From an uncultured Bacilli bacterium (GTDB lineage Bacteria > Bacillota_I > Bacilli_A > RF39 > UBA660), in contig CANQZW010000009.1 of NCBI GenBank assembly GCA_947628435.1, forward strand, positions 1 through 47,451: 47,451 nt of DNA. The letters are read 5' to 3'. Below the pieces are notes generated by a model. The model was not told the origin of the DNA, searched no databases, and saw only the letters and a list, made by a program, of their open reading frames with translations. Shown in pieces: positions 9,322 to 18,979 of the stretch (positions are counted from its first letter, which is position 1; every line of letters begins with the position of its first letter). The position numbers and the translations under genes are program-made.

Positions 9322-11439
9322 TTATTTACTTTTGCTTTTTCTATATTGTTCAACGTTTTCTGTATTTATTTCAAATCCATTCAGATGTATCGTATATGTT
9401 AATGGTTCTGGAATAATTAAACCTTCAGCACTTGTTAAACTTTTTAAATATAAATCTCCGCCTAAACTTTGTGGTAATACCAATCCTTCGGCACTATTTA
9501 GACTTCTTAAATCTAAATCAAAACCTAAACTTTGTGGTAATACCAATCCTTCGGCACTATTTAGACTTCTTAAATCTAAATCAAAACCTAAACTTTGTGG
9601 TAATACCAATCCTTCGGCACTAGTTAAGCTTCTTAAATCTAAAGAACCGCCTATATTTTGTGGTAATACTAATCCTTCGGCACTAGTTAAGCTTCTTAAA
9701 TCTAAAGAACCGCCTATATTTTGTGGTAATTTTAATCCTTTGGCACTAGTTAAGTGGCTTAAATATAAAGATTTTCCTATACTTTGTGGTAACACTAGCC
9801 CTTCGGCACTATTTAGACTTCTTAAACCTAAATCAAAACCTAAACTTTGTGGTAATACCAATCCTTCGGCACTAGTTAAGCTGCTTAAATCTAAAGAACC
9901 GCCTATATTTTGTGGTAATACTAATCCTTCGGCACTAGTTAAGCTTCTTAAATCTAAAGAACCGCCTATATTTTGTGGTAATTTTAATCCTTTGGCACTA
10001 GTTAAGTGGCTTAAATATAAAGAACCGCCTATATTTTGTGGTAATTTTAATCCTTCGGCACTAGTTAAACCGCTTAAATCTAAAGAACCGCCTATATTTT
10101 GTGGTAATTTTAATCCTTCGGCACTAGTTAAGTAGCTTAAAGATAAATTACCATCATAATAAATAGTATCTTCATTTATTTTTTCATCTTTATTTAATGA
10201 TGCTATTTGTCTTTCTTCACAATTAAAAATAATTGCCAAATCTTTTCTTTTATTATTTCTTTCATTTTTTATTTCTTTAATTCTTGGGTCTTTTCCATAT
10301 CCAAACCCATATATTTTATCATTTATCTCATATAAAAACGTTAATTCCTCTTTTGTTAATTCTTCTTTGTTTTTATGCTTTTTATATATTTTTGTTAACT
10401 TTTTCATGTCATTAACTTTTTTATAATATTCTTCTTTATCTGGGAAATCTTTAATCTTTTCTTCTACTACCTCTTCCATTTCAGATTCGATGTTTTGATT
10501 TTCTGCTACTCCTCTTATTTCACCTATTTTATTTCCTTCCATTCTTATCGCAATTCTTGGTACTTTATACTCATCTTTTTCATCTAAAGTGTAATATACA
10601 TAAAAGTCTCCATTGGATAATTGATTTTTTGCAGTATTTTCCCCTGCCGTACACCATCCTGTATTATATCCTTGTAATGAGTTTACCAAAGGCATATGAT
10701 TACTTCCCTTTTCATACTTTACCCATTTACCTATGTTTCTTTTTATTATATTTTTATTATTACTTAGTACCTTTGTTAATATATAAGTATATATTTTAGG
10801 AAATGAGCCTACACTTACCAATCCTTCTAAATCTTTATCATCTATTTCTTCTTTGTTCATTGCTTTTATTATCATGTCTATTGATTTAGATAATGCTTCT
10901 CTATTTAAATCACAAAATGGACTTACAGTATGTTCACTTCTTTTATAGAATACTTGTTTTTCTTTATCATATTTTCCTATTTTTAGCATTCCTTGAAAAG
11001 CCCAGTATTTTGCCCAAAACGGATATACCTTTGCATCGTCACTTAAAAAATAATCTAACCATCTATCCATACTTTTCTTTTGGTTTTCTATTACTTCTTT
11101 TTCTAGTTCTTTTTTCATTTCATCAGTTATTTCAACATGTCCAAATCCTCTTTCAAGAGCTAATTCTTTTTGTTTTTCATAATAACTTTGTGGTATGTTT
11201 TCTTTTTTTATAACATACTTTTCATAGTAACATTTTTTTAAATATTCTATATGTTTTGATTTTTCTTTTACTTTATTATGAGTATCCTCTAACTTTTCTA
11301 AATACCTTTTAATATTATTAAACTTATCATATTCATTTCCTTTTCCATGATGAAGCACCTGCTTATCTTTATATAAGTCTTTATATAATCTATCTATTAA
11401 TCTTATATAATCTTTTTGTTTATTCATATAACATACCAT
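9322..11439 (-). CDS. Repeat-containing protein: N-terminal WCTA-type domain plus C-terminal 21-aa leucine-rich-like repeats
   Basis: NTGWCTAGENTA...GDFYVYYTLDE...PRIAIRMEGNKIGEIRGVAENQ domain, then about 12 units of SAEGLxLPQNIGGSLDLRSLT. Confidence 0.8.
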   Translation of the reverse strand: MVCYMNKQKDYIRLIDRLYKDLYKDKQVLHHGKGNEYDKFNNIKRYLEKLEDTHNKVKEKSKHIEYLKKCYYEKYVIKKENIPQSYYEKQKELALERGFGHVEITDEMKKELEKEVIENQKKSMDRWLDYFLSDDAKVYPFWAKYWAFQGMLKIGKYDKEKQVFYKRSEHTVSPFCDLNREALSKSIDMIIKAMNKEEIDDKDLEGLVSVGSFPKIYTYILTKVLSNNKNIIKRNIGKWVKYEKGSNHMPLVNSLQGYNTGWCTAGENTAKNQLSNGDFYVYYTLDEKDEYKVPRIAIRMEGNKIGEIRGVAENQNIESEMEEVVEEKIKDFPDKEEYYKKVNDMKKLTKIYKKHKNKEELTKEELTFLYEINDKIYGFGYGKDPRIKEIKNERNNKRKDLAIIFNCEERQIASLNKDEKINEDTIYYDGNLSLSYLTSAEGLKLPQNIGGSLDLSGLTSAEGLKLPQNIGGSLYLSHLTSAKGLKLPQNIGGSLDLRSLTSAEGLVLPQNIGGSLDLSSLTSAEGLVLPQSLGFDLGLRSLNSAEGLVLPQSIGKSLYLSHLTSAKGLKLPQNIGGSLDLRSLTSAEGLVLPQNIGGSLDLRSLTSAEGLVLPQSLGFDLDLRSLNSAEGLVLPQSLGFDLDLRSLNSAEGLVLPQSLGGDLYLKSLTSAEGLIIPEPLTYTIHLNGFEINTENVEQYRKSKSK
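9369..10145 (-). repeat. 63-bp tandem repeats encoding about 12 21-aa units
   Basis: Period of 63 bp (ccttcggcactagttaagcttcttaaatctaaagaaccgcctatattttgtggtaatactaat); boundaries approximate. Confidence 0.9.
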
Positions 11440-11512
11440 CCTTATTTAGATTATAACATTTTTTATTTATTATTGTAAATTAAAGATAAATCTCATTAAA
11501 ATAACAATATAA

Positions 11513-11541
11513 AAAAGTGTCTTATTAAGACACCCTTTTTA
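11513..11541 (-). terminator. Terminator after nrdD-nrdG-dut
   Basis: GTGTCTTATTAAGACAC hairpin with an A-tract on one side and a T-tract on the other; possibly bidirectional. Confidence 0.65.
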
Positions 11542-11623
11542 TTAAAAGTATAATTTTTTTCTAATCAAAATTATCTAAAAAATCATCTATTTCTTCTACA
11601 TACCTTTTAACAATTATTTATTT

Positions 11624-12085
11624 TTACTTTTTATCAGTGGAACCAAACCCTCCGGTACGAACACCACTTGCGTTATCATCATCTGATATTAAATATTTCA
11701 TAAATATTGCTTGTCCTATTGCCTCACCTTTTTTTATTGTTACAGCTTGTTCTTTTACGTTATAAAATGAGAACATAATCGCTCCATCATTATCAGGATT
11801 GCCATAATAATCAGCATCTATTATTCCAACGCTATTTGAAAGTATAAGACCCTTTTTTTTAGGATTTGAACTTCTATTACAAAGCATTAAGTATTCATCA
11901 TCTTTCATGTAAGCCTTTAATCCAGTTTTAACTAACGTTGGATTAATTCCTGGCTTAAATGGTTCAATTATAATGTCTTCTGCAGCTTCTATATCATATC
12001 CTGCAGAAAATTTCGTTTTTCTTATTGGTAAATTTATGTTTTTATCTTCAAAACCTTTTGCTATTTCAAAACCTCTTGTTTTCAT
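11624..12085 (-). CDS. dut: dUTP diphosphatase
   Basis: SAGYDIEAAED, SSNPKKKGLILSNSVGIIDADYYG, RTGGFGST. Confidence 0.92.
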   Translation of the reverse strand: MKTRGFEIAKGFEDKNINLPIRKTKFSAGYDIEAAEDIIIEPFKPGINPTLVKTGLKAYMKDDEYLMLCNRSSNPKKKGLILSNSVGIIDADYYGNPDNDGAIMFSFYNVKEQAVTIKKGEAIGQAIFMKYLISDDDNASGVRTGGFGSTDKK

Positions 12086-12086
12086 T

Positions 12087-12599
12087 TTATACACCTACTA
12101 TTTCTTTTTCATCTATTAATATAACTTTATTTTCTTTTAGTGATTTTTGAACATCAATTACTCTTTGATTAGATGAACCACACCATTTTAATCTAAAGTC
12201 ATGAAGTTCATCTTTATATTGTCCATCTACTAAAACATCAATGTATTTTAGTACTTCTTTATCTTTTAAATCTCTATCAAATAAAAATCCCGTCCAACAC
12301 CAAATAGTTTTGTTTGGAAATTTTTCTTTAAATGATTTAGCAAGTTTGGTAGTTGCTTCTATGTTTAAAGGATGCATTGGTTCTCCGCCTAAAATTGATA
12401 GCCCAACAACATAATCTTTTTCACATAATTCTAATACTTTACTAATTGTTTCATCAGTAAACTCTTTACCACCTTTAAAGTCATGGGTTTCAGGGTTAAA
12501 GCAATTTTTACAGTTAAATGTGCAGCCTTGCATAAAAACTGATACCCTAACCCCTGGGCCATTTGATATGTCCATTTTTCTTATTTTATTGTATCTCAT
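12087..12599 (-). CDS. nrdG: Anaerobic ribonucleotide reductase activating protein
   Basis: Radical-SAM CTFNCKNC; adjacent to nrdD. Confidence 0.93.
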   Translation of the reverse strand: MRYNKIRKMDISNGPGVRVSVFMQGCTFNCKNCFNPETHDFKGGKEFTDETISKVLELCEKDYVVGLSILGGEPMHPLNIEATTKLAKSFKEKFPNKTIWCWTGFLFDRDLKDKEVLKYIDVLVDGQYKDELHDFRLKWCGSSNQRVIDVQKSLKENKVILIDEKEIVGV

Positions 12600-12601
12600 A
12601 A

Positions 12602-14764
12602 TTAGCATTCATCAGCATCTTTATTATCAATGTGAATTACTCTTTCTTTTATTTCTTGTGTTCTACCTTTGTTCCAGAAGTTAGTTCCAATGTAACCACA
12701 AGTTCTTCTTGCAACGTTTAATTTATCATGATTTCTATTACCACAGTTAGGACAATACCACTCTAAATTATCGTCTAAAAGAATTTCACCATCATAACCG
12801 CACTCTTGGCAATAATCTGATTTAGTATTTAATTCAGCATACATAATGTTATCATAAATGAATTTAATTACCTCCATTACGGCATCTAAATTATTGGTTA
12901 AGTTTGGAGTTTCAATATAACTTATTGCACCACCTGGAGAAAGTTCTTGGAATTCACTTTCAAGTTTTAATTTTGTAAATGCATCTATTTCTTCAAATAC
13001 TGGAACGTGATATGAATTAGTTATGTAATCCCTATCAGTAATACCTTTAATCTTACCAAAACGTTCTCTTAAGCACTTAGCAAATTTATAAGTAGTAGAT
13101 TCAATTGGAGTTCCATAAACACTATAATCAATGTTTTCTTCAGATTTCCATTTTTTACATGCTTCATTAAGCTTTCTCATTACTGATAGACCAAACTCTT
13201 TACCTTCACCATTATCGGTATGAGAGTGTCCCGTCATAAACTTAACACATTCATACAATCCAGCGTATCCAAGAGATATGGTTGAGTATCCATTATGAAG
13301 TAAATCATGAATAGACTCTCCCTTACCTAATCTTGCAAGAGCTCCATGTTGCCATAAGATAGGTGCAACATCGCTAGTTACCTTAGATAATCTTTTATGT
13401 CTTGCCTGTAAAGCCCTATGACATAATTCAAGTCTTTCATCCATTATCTTCCAGAATAAGTCCATGTCTTTATCAGAAGATAAAGCAGCATCTACTAAAT
13501 TAATGGTAACAACACCTTGGTTAAACCTACCATAATATTTAGGGTTTCCGTTTTCGTCAACGTAAGGAGTTAAAAATGATCTACATCCCATGCATGGGTA
13601 GCATTGTCCGTTACCATTTTTATCTATCTTAAGTTTTTTCATTATTTTTTCTGATATGTAATCAGGAACCATACGTTTAGCCGTGCATTTAGCAGCAAGC
13701 TCCGTCAAATAATAATATTTACTTTCTTTATGCACGTTATCTTCTTCAAGTACGTATAAAAGTTTAGGAAATGCAGGAGTTATGTAAACACCTTTTTCGT
13801 TTTTCATACCTTGCGTACGTTGTTTTAAAACCTCTTCTATAATCATTGCAAGCTCTTCTTTGTATTCTTCTGTTTCTCCTAAGTACATGCAAACAGATAA
13901 GAATGGAGCTTGTCCGTTAGTTGTTGTCATAGAATTAATTTGATATTGGAAGGTTTGAACTCCATCTGTAATTTCTTTTTTCAAATCTTCTTTAGCATAT
14001 TTTTCACAGTCAGCCTTACTAAATTTTCTATCTTTATATTTCTTTAAAAAGCGATTATAACTTTCTCTTACAAAAGGTGCTAAATGAGTAAGAGTTACCG
14101 TTGCACCACCGTACTGACTCGAATTAACCGCCGTAATAAGCTGAGTTGCAATCGTCATGGCAGTTAAGAATCTATGTGGTTTTTCAATCATAACCCCGTT
14201 AATGTTAGTTCCGTTTTGAAGCATGTCCTCAAGGTTTATTAAATCACAGTTATGAAGGGCGTTTTGGGCAAAATAATCCATGTCATGAAAATGAATTATT
14301 CCCTCATCATGTGCCTTTACTACGTCTTCTGGAAGTAAAAACCTTCTTGTTATATCAGTTGATGTAATACCTGCAATATAATCTCTTTGGGTAGTTACAA
14401 CCCTAGCGTTCTTATTTGAGTTTTCAGTGTTCCAGTAATCGTTTTCACCATCAATTAGCTCTTTTATTGAAAGGTCAGTAGTATTACTTTTTCTTACTAA
14501 CTCCCTTGTGTATCTATAAGTTATATATTTTTTAGCTAAAGCATATTTACCAATTGACATTAACTTTGTCTCTATGATATCTTGAATGTCTTCAACTAGC
14601 ATTCTTTTTTTACCTAAGCCCTCAATATATTTAATTATGTTTTTAATTTGTGTGCTTGATGCTCTTTCTTCTTCATCTACTTCTTGGTTAGCTTTCATTA
14701 TTGCGTTTTCAATTTTTTCTGGACAATAATCAACTATGTGTCCATCTCTTTTTATTATTTTCAT
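12602..14764 (-). CDS. nrdD: Anaerobic ribonucleoside-triphosphate reductase
   Basis: ATP cone, C-terminal CQECGY...CPNCG zinc site, glycyl radical motif RRTCGYIG. Confidence 0.96.
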   Translation of the reverse strand: MKIIKRDGHIVDYCPEKIENAIMKANQEVDEEERASSTQIKNIIKYIEGLGKKRMLVEDIQDIIETKLMSIGKYALAKKYITYRYTRELVRKSNTTDLSIKELIDGENDYWNTENSNKNARVVTTQRDYIAGITSTDITRRFLLPEDVVKAHDEGIIHFHDMDYFAQNALHNCDLINLEDMLQNGTNINGVMIEKPHRFLTAMTIATQLITAVNSSQYGGATVTLTHLAPFVRESYNRFLKKYKDRKFSKADCEKYAKEDLKKEITDGVQTFQYQINSMTTTNGQAPFLSVCMYLGETEEYKEELAMIIEEVLKQRTQGMKNEKGVYITPAFPKLLYVLEEDNVHKESKYYYLTELAAKCTAKRMVPDYISEKIMKKLKIDKNGNGQCYPCMGCRSFLTPYVDENGNPKYYGRFNQGVVTINLVDAALSSDKDMDLFWKIMDERLELCHRALQARHKRLSKVTSDVAPILWQHGALARLGKGESIHDLLHNGYSTISLGYAGLYECVKFMTGHSHTDNGEGKEFGLSVMRKLNEACKKWKSEENIDYSVYGTPIESTTYKFAKCLRERFGKIKGITDRDYITNSYHVPVFEEIDAFTKLKLESEFQELSPGGAISYIETPNLTNNLDAVMEVIKFIYDNIMYAELNTKSDYCQECGYDGEILLDDNLEWYCPNCGNRNHDKLNVARRTCGYIGTNFWNKGRTQEIKERVIHIDNKDADEC

Positions 14765-14820
14765 GTTGTACTCCTTTCCTACTTTACAATTTTAATATAG
14801 CACAATTAAAAAAAAGTTGT

Positions 14821-14838
14821 ATGTTGCATTTGCAACAT
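14821..14838. promoter_or_regulatory. Candidate Crp/Fnr-family operator
   Basis: Perfect inverted repeat ATGTTGC-ATTT-GCAACAT in the nrdD / Crp-family divergent intergenic region. Confidence 0.5.
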
Positions 14839-14876
14839 TTCGAAAAAAATGATATTATTTTATCAAGAGGTGTAAA

Positions 14877-15506
14877 ATGAACAAATTATTCAATAAAATT
14901 AATGTAAAGGAGCAAACAAAATTACTAAAATTATTAGAAACTAATGTTTTTAATTTTAAAAAAGATACCATTATATTATCAACTATAAAAGAAAATATAA
15001 TAGGTGTAATCCTACAAGGATATGCCCAAATAATAAGAACTGATTATAATGGAAATAGGACAATAATTGAAGAATTGGAAGAAAATGATATTTTTGGTTC
15101 TTCGATATCTTCTTTATCAAGTAATGAATGCCAGATTATAACTAAAGAAGATACAAAAGTATTAATAATAGATTATGATAGAATAATTGAATTAGAAAAT
15201 AACTCTTTTCCCTATTATAATCAATTTATTAAAAACTTACTTGAAATAACAACTAATATAATTGATGAAAAAAACGAAAGAATACAAATACTAACTAAAA
15301 AAACAATCCGTGATAAATTACTTGAATATTTTAATATATATTCAAAAAAACACGGAACAAAAATAATATATTTACCATTTAGTTTTACCGATTTAGCAGA
15401 TTATTTAGCAGTAGACAGAAGTGCTATGTCAAGAGAACTTAAATATTTAAAAGAAGAAGGTTTTATTAATACAAAAGGAAGAATAATTACCCTACTTTAC
15501 AGATAA
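14877..15506 (+). CDS. Crp/Fnr-family transcriptional regulator
   Basis: cNMP-like beta-roll and a C-terminal HTH (LADYLAVDRSAMSRELKYLKEEG); only one Cys, so not a classical 4Fe-4S Fnr. Confidence 0.85.
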   Translation: MNKLFNKINVKEQTKLLKLLETNVFNFKKDTIILSTIKENIIGVILQGYAQIIRTDYNGNRTIIEELEENDIFGSSISSLSSNECQIITKEDTKVLIIDYDRIIELENNSFPYYNQFIKNLLEITTNIIDEKNERIQILTKKTIRDKLLEYFNIYSKKHGTKIIYLPFSFTDLADYLAVDRSAMSRELKYLKEEGFINTKGRIITLLYR

Positions 15507-15587
15507 TTTTTTAAATTTAATTCTTATATGTTACAATAAAATTAAATTTTATCATAAAATTTTCAACTATCTTTAGGAAGTGGTTAT

Positions 15588-16481
15588 ATGAATTCAGTAC
15601 AAAAATTAATTAAAGAAATATGTGATAAAAAAAACATTAAGGTTAATTTTGTCTCTAAAAATTGGATAATGGTTTTACAAAAAGATAATAAAATCAGATA
15701 TTTAACTGGTTATAAATTCCCATTAAATAATCATGCTATTGGTCAAATATGTGATGATAAATATGCTTTGTATGATGTTTTAAAGTTGCTTAATTTACCA
15801 GTTGCCGAGCATCATATTTTATTTAATAATTATAATAAAGAAGAAGTATCTTTGTATGCTAAAAAATTTAATTATAATATGGTTGTTAAAAGCAATTTAG
15901 GAACATGTGGCAATAATATGTACCACACAACTACTTTAGAAGAATTATTCACCTATATTGATAAATTACTATCTAAAAATTATTCAATTAGTATCTCACC
16001 TTTTTATAATATTAAGAATGAATATCGCACAATTCTTCTTAATAAAAATGTTGAGTTGTTTTATGGTAAGCAAAAGCCTTGTGTTATAGGAAATGGAGTT
16101 AAAACAATATATGAGTTGTTATGTGAGTTTAATCCATATTATTTTAATAAATTATCAAACAAAGATAAATTATCTAAAGTCCTACCTAAAAATGAAAAAT
16201 ATGAATATAATTGGCAATTTAATTTGTCAAAAGGAGCAAAACCATTTTTTAGTTCCAATGAAAAATTAAACGTGAGCATTCAATCACTAGCCAAAAAAGT
16301 TGCTAACGCATTAGATTTAAATTTTGTTAGCGTTGATATTATTGAACTTTTTACGGGTGAAATATTAGTACTTGAGGCAAATAGCGGGGTTATGATAGAG
16401 AACTTTATAAAATTAATACCTGATGGTAAAAAAATTGCTAAAAATATTTATACCAAAGCAATAGATGAAATGTTTAAATAA
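15588..16481 (+). CDS. ATP-grasp domain protein (cyanophycin synthetase / GshAB ATP-grasp-like)
   Basis: MVVKSNLGTCGNNMY, NEYRTILLNKNVE, FVSVDIIELFTGEILVLEANSGVMIENF. Confidence 0.7.
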   Translation: MNSVQKLIKEICDKKNIKVNFVSKNWIMVLQKDNKIRYLTGYKFPLNNHAIGQICDDKYALYDVLKLLNLPVAEHHILFNNYNKEEVSLYAKKFNYNMVVKSNLGTCGNNMYHTTTLEELFTYIDKLLSKNYSISISPFYNIKNEYRTILLNKNVELFYGKQKPCVIGNGVKTIYELLCEFNPYYFNKLSNKDKLSKVLPKNEKYEYNWQFNLSKGAKPFFSSNEKLNVSIQSLAKKVANALDLNFVSVDIIELFTGEILVLEANSGVMIENFIKLIPDGKKIAKNIYTKAIDEMFK

Positions 16482-16499
16482 TTTATAAAATAAAAAAAA

Positions 16500-16533
16500 G
16501 AAGAATCACCTTACTTTACGGGTGATTCTTTAT
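16500..16533. terminator. Bidirectional terminator between convergent genes
   Basis: AAGAATCACC-TTACTTTAC-GGGTGATTCTT. Confidence 0.65.
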
Positions 16534-17032
16534 AAAATATACATTTAAATATTCTTCTTACGATTGGCTGTATAAAAAATATTTGTGTAAAAAACGCAAA
16601 CGGAAAATTAAGTACTACCGTTTGTAAAAAATTTGGTATAAAATTAATCATAAATGAGCTTAATTTCCATGTTACATCATTAAATACAAGAACTGGGAAT
16701 ACGCCTTTATAAAGAATGGTTGCTAAAAAACTCATCCATGGGCACATTATTCCAACCGTTGCACATATAATTGCTGATTCTACTATCATTGGGCTATTTT
16801 TCTTAGGATCTATTGCCTTAAAAGCCAGCTTAATAGCCAAAGGGCTTGCAATAAATACCTCCGATAAATAAGCTAAAACAAACTCAATTGGAATAAGCGT
16901 TAAAGCAAATTTAAAATTTACGTTAAGGATACCACCATTTTCAATTGATAGGCAATAAAATACAAAACACGGTACCGTTATAATAACAGTTAATAGTGCA
17001 AATATTAATCCTTGTTTTCTTGTTTTAATCAT
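16511..17032 (-). CDS. DUF2798-like membrane protein
   Basis: Four hydrophobic helices in a repeated layout (RKQGLIFALLTVIITVPCF...); family assignment from memory. Confidence 0.6.
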   Translation of the reverse strand: MIKTRKQGLIFALLTVIITVPCFVFYCLSIENGGILNVNFKFALTLIPIEFVLAYLSEVFIASPLAIKLAFKAIDPKKNSPMIVESAIICATVGIMCPWMSFLATILYKGVFPVLVFNDVTWKLSSFMINFIPNFLQTVVLNFPFAFFTQIFFIQPIVRRIFKCIFYKESPVK

Positions 17033-17065
17033 CTATATTCTCCTTTCCATACTATTTTTTACAAC

Positions 17066-17140
17066 AAAAAAACGTAAAGTTTTATCATAAGTCTAATTAT
17101 AACGTTTCCGTAATCAGATTTACGAGTAAAAACTCTACGT
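17066..17140 (-). promoter_or_regulatory. Candidate transcription attenuator / riboswitch-like leader
   Basis: Minus strand 12-bp stem ACGTAGAGTTTT / AAAACTTTACGT enclosing smaller hairpins and followed by T6; lies upstream of the gene ending at 16511. Confidence 0.45.
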
Positions 17141-17171
17141 GTGTCGTTTCTTTGTTATAAAATACTTTTAA

Positions 17172-17200
17172 AGTATACCAAAGAATAAAAATCAAATCAA
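17172..17200 (-). promoter_or_regulatory. Candidate sigma-A promoter for the leader and DUF2798-like gene
   Basis: Minus strand TTGATT-17 bp-TATACT. Confidence 0.6.
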
Positions 17201-17212
17201 GATATTATTTTA

Positions 17213-18979
17213 TTAATCTTTTTTAATTCTTTTTTCATTTATTTCATTAACCAATAACTTTACAAACTCATCTTTACCAGTAGAATACGTCTTTTCAGAA
17301 CCGTGTCTTCTATAACTTATTAAGTTTTCTTGTTTTTCTTTATCGCCTAGTATTAAAGTAATTGGTATTTTCTTAGTTTGGGCTTCTCTCATCTTATAAG
17401 ATAGTTTTTCCTCTCTATCATCAAGATGAGAACGAATGTTATTTTGTTCTAATAATTCTTCAACTTCTTTAGCATAATCAAGATGAAATGCATTATTAAC
17501 TGGAATTATTTCAATTTGAACTGGTGCAAGCCATAGTGGTAAATTACCTTTGGTCTCTTCAATAATATAAGCCATAAAACGATCTAATGATCCTAAAATA
17601 GCACGATGCAAAACAACTGGTGTCTTTTTTTCACCATTAGCGTCAACATATTTTAAATCAAACTTAGCTGGTAAACAGAAATCTAACTGGCAAGTTGATA
17701 GAGTATATTCATTTCCAACGGCTGGCTTAACATTAACATCTAACTTTGGTCCATAGAAAGCTGCTTCACCAATTTCTTCAGTATATTCAATACCAAGTTC
17801 ATCTAAAACCGCACGAAGTTCATTTTCTGCCTTATCCCACATAGCATCATCAGGATGATACTTTTCTTTATCAGCAGGATCACGTAAAGATAAAACACAA
17901 CGATAATCCGTAATATTAAAATCCTTGTAAACATCAAAAATTAAGTCAACAACATTTTTAAATTCATCTTTAATTTGTTCTGGTGTAACAAAGATATGAG
18001 CATCATTCTGGCAGAAATGACGAGCTCTTTCAATCCCTTTAACAGCACCACTAGCTTCATAACGAAAATCATGAGCAATTTCACCAATACGAATTGGAAG
18101 TTCTTTATAAGAATGCAACTTATTAGCATAAATCATCATATGATGTGGGCAATTCATTGGTCTTAAAACGAATGCCTCACCATCAATCTCCATAGCTGGG
18201 AACATATTTTCTTTATAGTGATCCCAGTGACCACTTGTCTTATATAAATCAACCGTACCAACACAAGGTGTCATAACATGTAGATAACCTAGCTTACGTT
18301 CTTTGGCCTTAATATAATCTTCTAATTGTTGCCAAACAATATAACCTTTTGGTAAGAACATTGGTAATCCGCGTCCAATTAAATCATCAGACATAAATAG
18401 TTCTAATTCTTTACCAATTTTACGATGATCACGCATTTTAGCTTCTTCTATTTCGTTTAAATAGTTATTTAAGTCTTCTTCGGTTTCAAAACATACACCA
18501 TATATTCTTTGAAGCATCTTATTTTTAGAATCCCCTTTAAAATAAGCTCCAGAAAACTTAATTAATTTAAAATACTTCATTTTTTTTGTTGAATCAACAT
18601 GAGGCCCACGACAAAGATCAGTAAAATCACCTTGAGTATAGCAAGAAATAACAGTATTTTTATCATCCATTCTACTAATTAAATCTATTTTATATGGATC
18701 ATCTTTAAATTTTTCTAAAGCCTCTTTTTTAGATATTTCCTCACGATAAATTCTTTTATCAGCCTTAGCGCATTTTTTCATTTCTTTTTCAATTTTTACT
18801 AAATCTTCATTAGTTAAAGTTTTATCTCCTAAGTCAATATCATAGTAAAAACCTTCTTCTATAACAGGGCCTACCCAAAACTTAGCTTCTGGATATAAAT
18901 GTTTTACTGCCTGCGCAAGTAAATGTGCACAGCTGTGATTTAAAATGCTTAATTTTTCATTTTCTTTAATATTTATCAT
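17213..18979 (-). CDS. thrS: Threonyl-tRNA synthetase
   Basis: NHSCAHLLAQAVKHLYP, LRPMNCPHHMMIY, CQLDFCLPAKFDL, C-terminal anticodon-binding domain; start refined to MINIKENEK (TAATG overlap with the upstream gene). Confidence 0.96.
   Translation of the reverse strand: MINIKENEKLSILNHSCAHLLAQAVKHLYPEAKFWVGPVIEEGFYYDIDLGDKTLTNEDLVKIEKEMKKCAKADKRIYREEISKKEALEKFKDDPYKIDLISRMDDKNTVISCYTQGDFTDLCRGPHVDSTKKMKYFKLIKFSGAYFKGDSKNKMLQRIYGVCFETEEDLNNYLNEIEEAKMRDHRKIGKELELFMSDDLIGRGLPMFLPKGYIVWQQLEDYIKAKERKLGYLHVMTPCVGTVDLYKTSGHWDHYKENMFPAMEIDGEAFVLRPMNCPHHMMIYANKLHSYKELPIRIGEIAHDFRYEASGAVKGIERARHFCQNDAHIFVTPEQIKDEFKNVVDLIFDVYKDFNITDYRCVLSLRDPADKEKYHPDDAMWDKAENELRAVLDELGIEYTEEIGEAAFYGPKLDVNVKPAVGNEYTLSTCQLDFCLPAKFDLKYVDANGEKKTPVVLHRAILGSLDRFMAYIIEETKGNLPLWLAPVQIEIIPVNNAFHLDYAKEVEELLEQNNIRSHLDDREEKLSYKMREAQTKKIPITLILGDKEKQENLISYRRHGSEKTYSTGKDEFVKLLVNEINEKRIKKD

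Noticed and set aside
9332-10135. Plus-strand 267-aa ORF (and the 63-aa ORF at 9432-9623)
   Set aside because: Antisense to the repeat array; the open frame follows from the 63-bp period lacking antisense stops. No SD and no family.
9369-10145. CRISPR array
   Set aside because: Units are 63 bp with no unique spacers, in frame within a long coding ORF; no cas genes nearby.
10557-11213. Plus-strand ORFs at 10557-10799 and 10893-11213
   Set aside because: Antisense to the 9322-11439 gene; low-complexity, hydrophobic translations typical of antisense reading of AT-rich DNA.
11545-11623. Short peptide-like frame after dut (minus strand ...VKRYVEEIDDFLDNFD*)
   Set aside because: No acceptable start codon or SD in frame; too short to support as a gene.
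17941-18166. Small ORFs overlapping thrS (17941-18129 minus, 17975-18166 plus)
   Set aside because: Out-of-frame or antisense to conserved ThrRS sequence.
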